Shown: positions 16,514 through 26,882, numbered from the stretch's first letter. The stretch: 64,000 nt of DNA from Aestuariibacter sp. A3R04 (GCF_018860805.1 NZ_JAHKQR010000011.1:1336740-1400739); one strand, 5' to 3'. Program-made: numbers and translations. The notes: generated from the letters alone by a model not told the origin.

Positions 16514-19500
16514 TTTTGCATCTCATTGTATTCGCAGCGAAAAACCTCATCAAGTGTGAGCAAATCCTCAACGCGTATGGACGCGAAGCTCACCCCTTCC
16601 CCATTGTTGTTCTTTGGCGACATACCCCTGAGATACAAGTAGTAAACGCCGCCGAAATGCACGTCGGGCTGATAGTCAGGTAAAGACACTTGCAAATAGC
16701 GATGTAACGCCAGCGAGTAAAGCAAATATTGCAAATCGTATAAGTGTTGCTGATTACTGCGGTTTAACGCATCCGGATGATAGCGCTCAAAACGGTTCCC
16801 AAGGTGGGTCGATTTGTAATCGGCGACATAAAATTTGCCGTCGTGCTCAAAAATGAGATCAATAAACCCGTGCATCATCCCTTGCAACTGCGGTCTGGCA
16901 ATGTTTGGCACCGGCAATGCAGCTTTCCCAGATAACGCCTCGCGATGAGCTGTTAACAATCGCTTTAACTGCCACCAATTGGCATGCTCCACTGGAAAAT
17001 AAAACTCGGCTTCCCGCAAGGTGCGGGGCTTTTCCAGTGAAGAAAGAGTCAACCCCGGTTGTAGTGGCGTATCGAGTACTTCACTGAGCCAGTCAGTAAG
17101 GGCATCGTAATTGTCATCATCCAGAGCCAATCGCGCTTTCATATCTCGGTAAAGCTCCCAGTCAGGAGCGGTGAAATCGGTTAATTCCAGGATGTCGTGC
17201 AGCAAATTGCCCGCTCTGGCGCCTTTCTCTAGGGTAAAGCGCGCTGGAAGATCTGCTGGCGATACAGGCTCAGCGATATCGTCGAGAAACTCCTCATCTC
17301 GGTGCGTGTGCTTTACAGATAATTGTTGACGGGTGAGCGCGCTAAAGGAATACAAACGCCAGACATCCTTAACGTCAGCTGTAAAACGAGCCACGCTTAA
17401 CGCCGCCAACTCAGCTTGTTCTGGAGGCACCGATGATGAGACCGGCAATGGCGTAGAATTGAGATATCCGGTGTGTGACTGTCCGTTTTCCGACATCAGT
17501 TGACTAAGTTTTGCTTGCCAATCGTAATTCTCATTTACGTTCACGGCGCGGGCAATAGCAGAACGATGGCTGTCGTTGAACGGACCAATCCCTAAATAAC
17601 AACGATAGGCAGCCCGGGTAACCGCCACATACAGCAACCGCATCGATTCCGCTTCCGCTTCTTCGCGCATGCGATTTTCCCCGTCAGCGGTTTTATCGAG
17701 CCTAAGCACCTGCTGTTTAGCCTCGTTATCGTAGTAACGATAAAACGCAGCTTCTTTATTTCCGTGTTTAACGGGGTTTCGATAGCTGCTGGCAAAAGGC
17801 ACAAAAACCACCGGATATTCAAGCCCTTTGGAGCCATGCTGTGTCACTATCTGAATAAGTTGTGCATCGCTTTCCAAACGTTGTGTTAGTTCATCAGAGC
17901 TTTGAGGATCGTGGATCTGACGATGTAACCAAAGTAACAGCTGCTCTGGCTGAGGTGTCACGGTGGCCGTTTTTTCCAGAGCTTCAGCCAGATGAAGATA
18001 GTTGGTTAAATGCCGTTCAGTATCGGCATCTACAGGTGTGTAATACTTGCGCACCAGTTCCAGTATCAGAGCCATGCAGCCCTGTGTTACCCAAATTGTA
18101 CGCAACTCGTTGACCCTCAGCATACAGGTCTCCCAAAGCACGTCATCCTGACTGTGCAGCATGGCGACCATTTCTGCATGGGAGTAACCGAGAAGTGGAC
18201 TGGTGAGTGCTGCTGACAACCGTTGTACCTGTTCACTGTGCCATATTCCATCCAGAACACGGTATAAATCCGCAGCATCTGACGATGCAAAAAGGGGTGT
18301 ACTACCACTGAGGTACACCGCACTTAGCCCCACTTTGCCAAGTGCGTCTTTTACCACATCGGCTTCTTTGCCCGTACGAACGAGGATCGCTATATCTGCT
18401 GGCAGCAGTGGCTTGTCATTAAGGGTAGCCTCACTCAGCAGGCGCAGAACTTCATGACTCATCCACTTCGCCAGAGGCCGAGCAACTTGTTCGAATGCCA
18501 CTGACGCGCCCTCCTCTTTAGGATGGATCACGTAAGTTAAGGCCCCCCGTTGTTGGGGATCGACAAATCGCTGCTTGGCGGCCTTCGCAAGAGGAGTGGA
18601 CTTTACCGGTTCGTAGTGAATATCGAAGCCAAAGACATCTCCTCCCCCTTCTTCCTGTGGACCGCCAAAAAAGAGCCGGTTGTAAGCGTCCACCATACTT
18701 GCTACCGAACGCCAGTTTGTGTCCATCACCCAACGGTAAGTCGCTTCTCTACCGGCTTCCAGATATGTGAATATGTCACCGCCCCTGAACCCGTAAATGG
18801 CTTGCTTAGGATCGCCAATCATCATCAGCGCTGTGTCATCACTGTGACTTGGGTAAATACCAGACAAAATACTGTACTGATGAGCATCTGTATCCTGAAA
18901 TTCGTCAATCAACGCGACAGGAAATCGCTGGCGAAGGGTTTCAGTAAGTGCACGGTTTCCACTCGATACCTGTTTAGCCAGTAAACGGATTAGATCATCA
19001 AAATCCACTACTCCGAGTTTTCGTTTGGCATTTGCGACATGTTGTCTTATGTAGTTAAATCCTTGACAAAGTAGCCGATAACGAGCAATTTCGTTTCGTT
19101 TTTTTTCCCGCGCTGCAGCCAAACGAACCGGCGTGTTTTTTATGTATTTGGCCAACTCGACGACGGGTTTCAACCACTTTGCCAACCGCGCTTTTTCCGG
19201 ATGTCTGGAATAACGCGCCGCATTGCAAAAACTCAATGCCTCCTTTTCTGGCTCAACGACCTCTTTAGCTCGCAGCCAGCCCATCAGCGCCCGCCATTCA
19301 CCTTCGCGCTTTTGACGTTCTTTTGGTGCCTTGGGCTCAACAAGACAGGATGCAATAGCCGGGTATGCCCCGTCGAGTTCCTCATACCTGTCTGCCATTT
19401 GTTCTTGAACTGACCCGGTAAACTCCGCCATTTCTCTTTCAAAGTCAGTGTCTATGGCCTGGATGTCTTGATAGACAGGGTCGAGGCCACTTTGCAGCGC

Positions 19501-20094
19501 CTGGGCAAAAGTAGACAAAAACAATTCGGGTACATGCCACCCTTTTTCCAGCAACATCCCGTATTGCTCAGAATCGACAGCAATTTTGCGTATCCAGTCT
19601 CCAGTTGCCTGCTCCCATAGCCCACTGGTGTCAGTTTCCAGATTTACCGACATAGGCGTACCGCTATTAAACGCCAGTTCTGTCATGACCTTGTTACAAA
19701 AGCCGTGAATGGTGAACACCGACGCTTCATCCAGCTCAAGTAATGCCGCCTGTAAAGCGGTCGCGCCTTCTTCTCCTGGCGCAAGTTGATAGAGAGCTTG
19801 AAACACCACATCACACTGCGCAAGTGAGGCCTCATCTTCCATTGCCGCCTTCCAAATCGACAATGCTTCACGCAAGGATGCGGCGATTCTACCTTTAATT
19901 TCCTCTGTAGCAGCTTTCGTAAATGTCATAATGAGGATCTGCTGAACGGAAAGCTTTTTCTCTATCAGCAACCGCAGAAAAAGACGGGTAATATTAAACG
20001 TCTTGCCGGTTCCTGCACTGGCCTCAATTAGATGTCTGCCCTTCAATGGCATGGCCAACACATCCAAAGGCCTGCTTTTGTGTGCACTATTCAT
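16510..20094 (-). CDS. recB: Exodeoxyribonuclease V beta subunit (RecB)
   Basis: The 1194-residue 3'-5' helicase-nuclease of RecBCD. Walker A EASAGTGKTFNI is near residues 25-36. VDFDDLIRLL and the DEFQDTD Walker B follow, then GDPKQAIYGFRGGD and the late motif RLLYVAVTRAAYR. The C-terminal nuclease domain has GMMHGFIDLIFEHDGKFY and VADYKSTHLG (catalytic D and K). The length matches E. coli (1180). It overlaps recC and recD by ATGA at both ends; no ptrA separates recC and recB as in E. coli. Confidence 0.96.
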   Translation of the reverse strand: MNSAHKSRPLDVLAMPLKGRHLIEASAGTGKTFNITRLFLRLLIEKKLSVQQILIMTFTKAATEEIKGRIAASLREALSIWKAAMEDEASLAQCDVVFQALYQLAPGEEGATALQAALLELDEASVFTIHGFCNKVMTELAFNSGTPMSVNLETDTSGLWEQATGDWIRKIAVDSEQYGMLLEKGWHVPELFLSTFAQALQSGLDPVYQDIQAIDTDFEREMAEFTGSVQEQMADRYEELDGAYPAIASCLVEPKAPKERQKREGEWRALMGWLRAKEVVEPEKEALSFCNAARYSRHPEKARLAKWLKPVVELAKYIKNTPVRLAAAREKKRNEIARYRLLCQGFNYIRQHVANAKRKLGVVDFDDLIRLLAKQVSSGNRALTETLRQRFPVALIDEFQDTDAHQYSILSGIYPSHSDDTALMMIGDPKQAIYGFRGGDIFTYLEAGREATYRWVMDTNWRSVASMVDAYNRLFFGGPQEEGGGDVFGFDIHYEPVKSTPLAKAAKQRFVDPQQRGALTYVIHPKEEGASVAFEQVARPLAKWMSHEVLRLLSEATLNDKPLLPADIAILVRTGKEADVVKDALGKVGLSAVYLSGSTPLFASSDAADLYRVLDGIWHSEQVQRLSAALTSPLLGYSHAEMVAMLHSQDDVLWETCMLRVNELRTIWVTQGCMALILELVRKYYTPVDADTERHLTNYLHLAEALEKTATVTPQPEQLLLWLHRQIHDPQSSDELTQRLESDAQLIQIVTQHGSKGLEYPVVFVPFASSYRNPVKHGNKEAAFYRYYDNEAKQQVLRLDKTADGENRMREEAEAESMRLLYVAVTRAAYRCYLGIGPFNDSHRSAIARAVNVNENYDWQAKLSQLMSENGQSHTGYLNSTPLPVSSSVPPEQAELAALSVARFTADVKDVWRLYSFSALTRQQLSVKHTHRDEEFLDDIAEPVSPADLPARFTLEKGARAGNLLHDILELTDFTAPDWELYRDMKARLALDDDNYDALTDWLSEVLDTPLQPGLTLSSLEKPRTLREAEFYFPVEHANWWQLKRLLTAHREALSGKAALPVPNIARPQLQGMMHGFIDLIFEHDGKFYVADYKSTHLGNRFERYHPDALNRSNQQHLYDLQYLLYSLALHRYLQVSLPDYQPDVHFGGVYYLYLRGMSPKNNNGEGVSFASIRVEDLLTLDEVFRCEYNEMQK

Positions 20095-23000
20095 GACACT
20101 TTCTCTTCTTTTTCACAGCCCAATAATGGCATGAGGATCTCTGCAATCGCATCGGCGGGAAAATCGTCCACCTGCAGGCCTTGAGGATAAAACCACGTGA
20201 TATAGACATCGCTCTGAAGACTGTCTTTCATATAATCTGAAGACAGTTCGCCATCCCATGCAGCGGTTCCTTCTGGCGTTAATAGCCATTGTGTAAATCC
20301 ACCGGGATAAGACGCGTCGTGATTTGCCGTATATTTTTTTAACAGTGCAAAGCCCAAGCTGGTAAAAACAGGAAACGGCACCGTCAGAATCTTTTCATAC
20401 AGGGTCACAAAACGGGCCAAACGCTCTTCAGCAATAGTGGAAATCAAAGGTTCAAAACTCACTTTACGCACTTGAGCCTCACCTTTTACCCACTTGAGAA
20501 AAAAAACGTCTAACGGCAGGGAGTAACCTGCGGCATTAAAACACAACAACGTCAGATATTGCTCTACAAGACGCTTGATTGACTGACTGCCGTAGTGTAA
20601 CAAACGCAGTTTATCCCCCCCTTGCCATGCTTGTGCCTGAACAGCTCCGGCAGAAGTGTCCACCACCACTTTGTTCTGCTGACCGTCAGCTATACCCAGC
20701 GCATTGACTAACGAGGTCGCCCCACTTTGCCACTCGACCATGCGCTGCTGGGTTAATGGCGTGTCCGGGTATTCCCCGGACAAAACGAGGTGCTGGCGCA
20801 GGCGTAGCGGATCCTGAGCGTCCAGCAGAGCGGCACACATTGAACTTACCGCTTGATAGCGAAGTAAAGGGTTATCATCAAATGGCTCAGTATCACTCAA
20901 CAACGGCTGTTGCTGTTCAAGCCATACACCTAAGCGCTGATTAGCAAACGTTTTTAACGGGTGGTCAAACGCGCGCGCCAGTACCTGGGCCGTCAGCGTT
21001 TGCCATTCGCTGTCGTCATCGGTGGGACTAAAGGACGCAGGTTGCAACTGAGCTTTCTCGCGCAGTGCCTTAGCTAAGCGGAACCACCCCTTGTCAAAGC
21101 CAGGCCTGTCGCCGGTAAAATTATCCGGACTAAAGGGGTGTAATGCGGCCTGTTTTGTGCAGTTTCTTATCACACCATAGCCCTGGTTGAGCACATCCAT
21201 AAACTCTGCTAATACTAAACTGGGTTCCCTGGCCGTGTTATCTTTGCTGTTTCTTCCCTGATAACTAAGGTACAAATGATCGCGCGCGGAGATAACCGCT
21301 TCAAGAAACAAGTATCGGTCTTCCAAACGCCTGGATCTGTCTCCTAACTTTCTGGGCTGCTGCGCCATCAAATCAATGCTGATAGGTGTGGACTGACGGG
21401 GGAATTCACCGTCGTTCAGCCCTAAAATACACACCACGCGAAACGGGATACTGCGCATGGGCAACATGGAACAAAAGGTAATTTGGCCTGTGAGAAAATG
21501 ATTCGCTGCATCGGGTGTACTAAATTGCTTAATCAGCACGTCTCGCACCTGATTTAACGTCAACTCATCATCGAACCCCGCTTCGGCACAATGGGTTACA
21601 AAATCCGCGGAAGCACGGCTCAGGGCATCCCAACTACTTTGATCTTGCGAAGGTACTTCAAAACACGCGTTCTTCATTTGCTCGAGAAACACTTGCCACG
21701 CCTCCGGCGTTCGTTTCTGACGCATCTGTGACGTGAAATAAGACAATTGCTTCAACAGATGAATGAGCTTACCCAATACCACCATGTTCTGGCCTTCAAC
21801 GTCCGGCACAGTAAGCAGACCATCGGTCACCATAGCGGTATCTTCCAGCGTCATACCCAACAACAGTCTTTTCAGCCCCCACTGCCAGGTGTATAAATCG
21901 GATGATGGCTGTTCAAGTGTGACAGATTTGTGCTCATTGTCCCGCCCCCAGTGCACATGGGCTTTCTGTAACCAAACGCTCATGATTTCCAAATCTGACG
22001 ACGCTATACCAAATTTGCGTTGAATGGGTTCAAACCGCAGGTAATCCATAATTTTGGACACTTCGAAACGACTGTCCGGCAATGTCAGTAATTGTACAAA
22101 AGCGGCCACAAGGGGGTCGGCGTCCAGTGGCGAGCGGTCGGCTATTGAGCAGGGAAGCCTGGGCGTATCCTCATTCTCATCCTGCGCACTGCCCGCGCGC
22201 TGGAAAACAGCGTCTATGAAAGGGGCATAGTGCTCTATGGCTGGACACATCACCACAATATCTGCAGGTTTCAACGCCCCGTTTTGTGCATTCATCATAC
22301 GCAACAAATGGTCGTGCAACACCTGAACCTCCCGAAGTTCAGTGTGTGAACTTACCACGGAAATACTGTGGTCGAGGGGAATACTTGTTTGAGATGGCAG
22401 AGGTGCCTCACCATGCAATATATCTTTCTGTAACCGCGACAGTAAAGTTTGGGGCTCCGGCCCACTTTCCGGCTCTTCGACGTCAAATGCCGCCACTTCA
22501 TAGCTGGACAGAGGCGTCAACAAATTAAACAAGTCCCTTCCCTGCTGCCCGAGGTTAGCCAACAGTGGGTTGTCCTGTGCGGCCTGTGCCCACTTTGCGA
22601 TCCCCTCCTCCCGCAAGAGTTTGGCCTGCTCTTTCTGGCTTTTAATATCGCCCCAGAAACTCACACTTGGATTTAGATGGAAAAGATGGATGTCAGTATG
22701 TCCAGCCAGCGCGTCCAGAAACTGAATAAGCTGAGGAGCCATGGTATTAATAGCAAAAACAATGACATTTTCCGGTAGTGTAGCGCCGGCGGTTTCTTCA
22801 TTGAGGGCATTGATTGCCCGGCGATGTAAGCGCGCCGGATGGTTGGGCTGCTCGCTCACTAACATACGCCAAATTCGGCGCTGCCACAGCTCATCGTCGC
22901 TACCGGTATTCACCGTATCCCCCTCTTCCCAGGCAAAAAGCCACTGCGGCCTGTACAATAAATACTGTTCAAACACGTCCGCCACCGCAGTGGCGAGTTG

Positions 23001-23396
23001 CAAACGCTGAACGCTTGCTTCTTCTGTGTTATCAATTTGCTGCCAGTAACTACACGCGGGAGCACTGTCCGGAGCTGAACAAAAATCTGGATGGCGCAAA
23101 ATTTTATCAATACGCCACACCAAGACTTCCCGCCGGTAGGGCGATTGTTGTGGTACTTCATCCCTTCCGAGGATCTCCCTCGCCGTATCCCACATAAATC
23201 GCACTGGCAGGGGGAAGCCCAGGTTCATTGCAATGCCCTGCTCCTTGGCCAGCGCCATGTTTAGCCAATGCTGCATTCCAGGACTTTCTACCAAGATAGT
23301 CTGAGAACGAAAAACAGGAGCAGGTTGTTGTTTTAACAGCGTTGATAGCAGAAAGCTGAGATGCTCAAGCTTATTTGACGGATAAAGCGCTAACAA
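20091..23396 (-). CDS. recC: Exodeoxyribonuclease V gamma subunit (RecC)
   Basis: The 1101-residue subunit of RecBCD that recognises Chi and splits the DNA strands; it is an inactivated helicase/nuclease fold. Family stretches visible: ILVESPGMQHWLNMALAKEQ at the N-terminus, LPCSIADRSPLD, FCSMLPMRSIPFRVVCILGL with NDGEFPRQ following, and GDRSRRLEDRYLFLEA. It is the first gene of recC-recB-recD. Upstream on the same strand lies a terminator-like hairpin and a structured region, described separately. Confidence 0.95.
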   Translation of the reverse strand: MLALYPSNKLEHLSFLLSTLLKQQPAPVFRSQTILVESPGMQHWLNMALAKEQGIAMNLGFPLPVRFMWDTAREILGRDEVPQQSPYRREVLVWRIDKILRHPDFCSAPDSAPACSYWQQIDNTEEASVQRLQLATAVADVFEQYLLYRPQWLFAWEEGDTVNTGSDDELWQRRIWRMLVSEQPNHPARLHRRAINALNEETAGATLPENVIVFAINTMAPQLIQFLDALAGHTDIHLFHLNPSVSFWGDIKSQKEQAKLLREEGIAKWAQAAQDNPLLANLGQQGRDLFNLLTPLSSYEVAAFDVEEPESGPEPQTLLSRLQKDILHGEAPLPSQTSIPLDHSISVVSSHTELREVQVLHDHLLRMMNAQNGALKPADIVVMCPAIEHYAPFIDAVFQRAGSAQDENEDTPRLPCSIADRSPLDADPLVAAFVQLLTLPDSRFEVSKIMDYLRFEPIQRKFGIASSDLEIMSVWLQKAHVHWGRDNEHKSVTLEQPSSDLYTWQWGLKRLLLGMTLEDTAMVTDGLLTVPDVEGQNMVVLGKLIHLLKQLSYFTSQMRQKRTPEAWQVFLEQMKNACFEVPSQDQSSWDALSRASADFVTHCAEAGFDDELTLNQVRDVLIKQFSTPDAANHFLTGQITFCSMLPMRSIPFRVVCILGLNDGEFPRQSTPISIDLMAQQPRKLGDRSRRLEDRYLFLEAVISARDHLYLSYQGRNSKDNTAREPSLVLAEFMDVLNQGYGVIRNCTKQAALHPFSPDNFTGDRPGFDKGWFRLAKALREKAQLQPASFSPTDDDSEWQTLTAQVLARAFDHPLKTFANQRLGVWLEQQQPLLSDTEPFDDNPLLRYQAVSSMCAALLDAQDPLRLRQHLVLSGEYPDTPLTQQRMVEWQSGATSLVNALGIADGQQNKVVVDTSAGAVQAQAWQGGDKLRLLHYGSQSIKRLVEQYLTLLCFNAAGYSLPLDVFFLKWVKGEAQVRKVSFEPLISTIAEERLARFVTLYEKILTVPFPVFTSLGFALLKKYTANHDASYPGGFTQWLLTPEGTAAWDGELSSDYMKDSLQSDVYITWFYPQGLQVDDFPADAIAEILMPLLGCEKEEKVS

Positions 23397-23510
23397 TGGT
23401 CACCCGAAAGATTGTGTTTTTTTCTATGTTAAGGGATAAATCTGGCGACTGCCAGAGAGGGTTGCGTTTAGCTGGAAATTTTCGAAAAAATGGCAGTGTG
23501 TACTTGATGT

Positions 23511-23560
23511 AAAAGAAAAAAACCCATACAGACCTCAGGACACGAAAAATCTGTATGGGT
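23511..23560 (-). terminator. Intrinsic terminator upstream of recC
   Basis: A perfect 11-bp inverted repeat (23522-23532 with 23550-23560, 17-nt loop) runs on the minus strand into TTTTTTTCTTTT. No protein gene lies upstream on that strand, so it must terminate an RNA or attenuate recCBD. Confidence 0.65.
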
Positions 23561-23625
23561 AAGGTTATGGGCTCACTCATGACAACCTATTCAGGCGTTG
23601 CCTGGCACCGGAATAGGTTAACGCC
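23511..23625 (-). ncRNA. Candidate small RNA or recC leader ending in an intrinsic terminator
   Basis: On the minus strand GGCGTT (23620-23625) and AACCTATTC (23611-23619) can pair with AACGCC (23594-23599) and GAATAGGTT (23584-23592). The order a-b-a'-b' is that of an H-type pseudoknot. About 24 nt further on, an 11-bp stem ACCCATACAGA/TCTGTATGGGT is followed by a run of seven Ts. It would end a transcript about 110 nt before the recC start. No family is recognised and the 5' end is unknown. Confidence 0.4.
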
Positions 23626-23884
23626 AAGAGAAAGCTCAAATAACACTTTTATCTTATTCATTCTGTGTGCCAACTTTATTTACGTTATTTTTCAATAACT
23701 TAAATATAATGAATTGTAATTTCAATAAAAGTGCACGACGATAATGGTGCAACCGCACCACAAATAAGCAGCTCAGCGATAGTTAGACGCATCATGCCAC
23801 CCTAGATTAATCTGGCACGCCCCTTTTCTTTTGTATTCATCGTCCGATACAATTTGCACCTGAATGTACAACGGAAAATAGATC

Positions 23885-24538
23885 ATGCTCAGCCAACAAC
23901 AACTCGCAACGATGCTATCGTTGCAAAATAAAATGAACACAAAGGTCAATCCTCAGTGGCTCACTGCCGGCTACGGTTACCTGCGTGCCGCGATGGTTGA
24001 ATCGGTGGAAGCCATAGACCATCATGGCTGGAAATGGTGGAAGGCACAAAAGAAGGATTTACCTCAACTGCAAATGGAATTAGTGGATATCTGGCACTTC
24101 GCCCTCTCTGCCAGCATTATTGACTACAAAGGCAATATACAGGCAACAGCAAATGCATTGTCTGCACAGCTCGCGCAATCGCAAACACAGGTAAACTTCG
24201 ACGGTACCGATTATTTTCCCGATAAACAGTCACTGCTGGACAACCTGGAGCTAATGGCTGGGCTCTGTGCTGCCAAACGCTTCAGCGTACCGCTGTTTAT
24301 GCGTATCGTTACCCAGTGTGAGATGACGTCCGACTCGCTGTTTCAGCAATATGTGGGCAAAAACGTACTGAATTTTTTCCGCCAGGATAACGGCTACAAA
24401 GAAGGGACGTACGAAAAAATATGGGCTGGTAAGGAAGACAACGAGCATCTGGTAGAAGTGCTCAGTACGCTGAATATTGAAGCTGCTGACTACAGCGAGC
24501 TGGTTTACGCAGGGCTTGCTCAACGTTATCCAGCATAA
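23885..24538 (+). CDS. Dimeric all-alpha dUTP diphosphatase
   Basis: A 217-residue cytoplasmic enzyme of the dimeric MazG-like dUTPase family (hydrolyses dUTP, keeps uracil out of DNA, supplies dUMP for dTMP). Metal-binding motifs are visible: ESVEAIDHHGWKWWK (ExxE) and ELVDIWHF (ExxxD). The nucleotide-binding stretch KNVLNFFRQDNGYKEGTY is near the C-terminus. It stands alone beside recCBD. It is unrelated to the trimeric Dut. Confidence 0.88.
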   Translation: MLSQQQLATMLSLQNKMNTKVNPQWLTAGYGYLRAAMVESVEAIDHHGWKWWKAQKKDLPQLQMELVDIWHFALSASIIDYKGNIQATANALSAQLAQSQTQVNFDGTDYFPDKQSLLDNLELMAGLCAAKRFSVPLFMRIVTQCEMTSDSLFQQYVGKNVLNFFRQDNGYKEGTYEKIWAGKEDNEHLVEVLSTLNIEAADYSELVYAGLAQRYPA

Positions 24539-24560
24539 CAGTCAACAGCTAAGTGAAACC

Positions 24561-24947
24561 CTAATTGCGCGTTTTAGAAATTGAATCAGCCATTGCCTGC
24601 GCTTTTTTACACGACGCAGGCTCATTCATGCTTTCAAACTGATCACAAGGAATGTTAATCATTTCCTGGAGGCATTCAGTGCCCGCGTCGAGTAATTCAT
24701 CGTAATCGCTCATGGTGTCATCGGGTAACATGTTCGGCACATACTGTTGACACATTTGCGCTGACATACTATCGACCATCTGACGCATCTCCGGCGGTAT
24801 GTTACCGCTCATTTGCTTCTCCATTTCCTCGTTGATACACATCTTCATTTTTTCGCAAAATGCGCCGGCGGCAGCTTCGTATTCGTTTAACCCCGCTAAC
24901 ACTGATGGACTGATCAATAACCACGCCACTGCGAATTGTTTTTTCAT
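24561..24947 (-). CDS. Secreted six-cysteine protein, unknown
   Basis: A 128-residue protein with a signal peptide (MKKQFAVAWLLISPSVLAG, cleavage near residue 18). The mature part is acidic, with six cysteines that could form three disulfides, and many methionines (for example EMEKQMSGNIPPEMRQMVDS). No family is recognised. It lies downstream of the acyl-CoA ligase on the same strand, but a terminator separates them, so it is probably its own unit. Confidence 0.65.
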   Translation of the reverse strand: MKKQFAVAWLLISPSVLAGLNEYEAAAGAFCEKMKMCINEEMEKQMSGNIPPEMRQMVDSMSAQMCQQYVPNMLPDDTMSDYDELLDAGTECLQEMINIPCDQFESMNEPASCKKAQAMADSISKTRN

Positions 24948-24993
24948 TTTTCGGCTTCCTTGCTTAGGTAAATTTGTTAGTGTTTTAAATCAA

Positions 24994-25018
24994 AAGGCGG
25001 TTACAATTTAACCACCTT
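24994..25018 (-). terminator. Terminator after the acyl-CoA ligase gene
   Basis: On the minus strand AAGGTGGTTA and TAACCGCCTT pair over 10 positions (one T-G wobble) around AATTG, then TTTGATTT follows. Confidence 0.65.
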
Positions 25019-25040
25019 CTTTGCAAAAAAGCCAATACAA

Positions 25041-26714
25041 TCACATTGAAACCCACTCAACTTTAGCGTCATACTGAGCCAGTATTATCGATTTATAACG
25101 ACTCTCCAGTACGTGCCGCTTAACTTTTAGCGTTGGTGTTAGCATGTCGTTCTCAATTGTCCACTCTTCGTCAACAACCACAATTCTATCGAGTTTTTGG
25201 TGGCTTTCTAAACAACTATTTAATGCGTCTAACGTACTCAACAGACGGGTGGTTAAATCTGCTCTCGGTTGCTTCAGCGCCTCTTCTCCTAATACCACCA
25301 GAGCGATAGGCTGAGGTAAGCCGGTGCCAACAACACAAACTTGTTCAACAGCGTCGTTTTCCATAATTCTCGCTTCGATAGGCGCGGGTGTGACATACTT
25401 GCCCTTCTCTGTTTTGAAAATATCTTTCAATCGCCCGGTAATAGCGATGTATCCGTCTTCATCTTTCTCACCTTTATCGCCTGTACGCAAGTAGCCGTCA
25501 CTGGTAAATGCCTCTGCGGTTTTGCCTGGGTCAAGATAATAAGACACCATATTACAGGGTGATTTCACCTGGATCTCGCCGTCGTCCGCCACGCGAATGT
25601 CGACCCCCGGATACGGCTTACCGATTTTGCCTATCTTATCTTTTCTAAAAGGCACACAAGCTGTGCCATAGGCACAGTTTTCTGTCATTCCCCAGCCCTC
25701 GCTAATATTCACGCCTATGGCATTGAACCAAGCAATAATGGATGGCGCGAGAGGCGCTGAGCCACTGGCGAGTAAACGAGCTTCACGAAGACCAAGGCCG
25801 ACTTGAATTTTCTTCTTAACCATTCCGCTGACAAATGGAATTTTCAACAATACAGAGAGTTTTCGCTGAGACATCTTAGCCAAAATGCCATGCTGAAATT
25901 TTGTCCATAAACGGGGAACCGATATAAACAGTGTCGGCTGACAATATTGAACGTCACGCTGAAATGTCTCCAGCGACTCCACAAAATAAATTTTCCCACC
26001 GGCGTAGCAACTCGCCAGTTCAACTAACACCCGCTCAGTGATATGCGCTAAAGGCAAATAGCTCATCATTCTGTCTGTTTGAGAGAAAGTCAGCGAATCA
26101 AGGGAGTTTGCTGCTGCCCAGCACACGGTTTTAAAACTGTGAACCACTCCTTTGGGTTCGCCGGTACTTCCAGACGTGTAGATGATGGTCATTATGTCAT
26201 CCAAATCTCTGTCTGGGGAAGCATCAATGGCTGGACAATCTATAAAGGTATCCCACTGCCTTTCCATGGGAAGGTTCGGGTAAGGCAGCGCAACGGTGGG
26301 TAAATCTGCTGGAATCGCGGGCAGCTGTGCCGACGGGTTGTCGAGTTTACCGACAAACAACACCTGAATGTCGGCGTGGCGTATCACATAATTCAGAGTA
26401 TCACTTCCAGCTGAAGCAAACACAGGCACAGAAATATGGCCCGCCATCATAATACCTAAATCAACAATAAACCACTCTGCACAATTTTTTGCGAACAGAC
26501 CAACGCGACTCCCCGCGGGCAGCGCCATGGCCTGGAGCTGATAGGCAACGCGACGAGCGAGATCGGCAACCTCTGCAAAGGTGTATTCGCGGTAGCGCCC
26601 CTCAACGGGCTGTATTAAATAAACATCATCCGGACGATGAGACTCCCAGTGATACAACATGGCGAGTGGCGAACAGCGCACTTCGTGATTTTCTGAGACA
26701 GCAGTAGCATTCAT
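25041..26714 (-). CDS. AMP-forming long-chain acyl-CoA ligase
   Basis: A 557-residue ANL-superfamily enzyme that activates a fatty acid via acyl-AMP to acyl-CoA. The AMP-binding motif is TIIYTSGSTGEPKGVVHS (about residues 177-194). EGWGMTENCAYG and YLRTGDKGEKDEDGYIAITG follow, with GRLKDIFKT and the C-terminal GKYVTPAPIE. The last motif is typical of the FACS/bubblegum-like long-chain group. I start at ATG 26714, preceded by AAGGGGA; a longer frame to 26825 adds 37 residues that do not fit. Substrate chain length is inferred. It diverges from iorAB. Confidence 0.88.
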   Translation of the reverse strand: MNATAVSENHEVRCSPLAMLYHWESHRPDDVYLIQPVEGRYREYTFAEVADLARRVAYQLQAMALPAGSRVGLFAKNCAEWFIVDLGIMMAGHISVPVFASAGSDTLNYVIRHADIQVLFVGKLDNPSAQLPAIPADLPTVALPYPNLPMERQWDTFIDCPAIDASPDRDLDDIMTIIYTSGSTGEPKGVVHSFKTVCWAAANSLDSLTFSQTDRMMSYLPLAHITERVLVELASCYAGGKIYFVESLETFQRDVQYCQPTLFISVPRLWTKFQHGILAKMSQRKLSVLLKIPFVSGMVKKKIQVGLGLREARLLASGSAPLAPSIIAWFNAIGVNISEGWGMTENCAYGTACVPFRKDKIGKIGKPYPGVDIRVADDGEIQVKSPCNMVSYYLDPGKTAEAFTSDGYLRTGDKGEKDEDGYIAITGRLKDIFKTEKGKYVTPAPIEARIMENDAVEQVCVVGTGLPQPIALVVLGEEALKQPRADLTTRLLSTLDALNSCLESHQKLDRIVVVDEEWTIENDMLTPTLKVKRHVLESRYKSIILAQYDAKVEWVSM

Positions 26715-26882
26715 CAGCGTTATTTCCCCTTCGTGCAGTAGCCTAAGCCCCGACTTTACATTTTTTTCACATAATAAATCTGGTAAGACCATCTTAAAAG
26801 TCATTTCACACCAAAGTAAATGCATTTTATGTTTTTTGTCAGCAAAAAATACCCATTGGGAGCACGTAACGGTTCAACATCA

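Larger units (their letters stand above)
23397..23884. other. Intergenic region with candidate structured RNA, recC to dUTPase
   Basis: The 488 bases hold no credible protein gene. They contain a 9-bp inverted repeat with an interleaved 6-bp repeat (23584-23625) and a minus-strand terminator (23511-23560). Both sit before recC on its strand. The right half, up to the dUTPase start, shows no clear element beyond being AT-rich. Confidence 0.55.
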
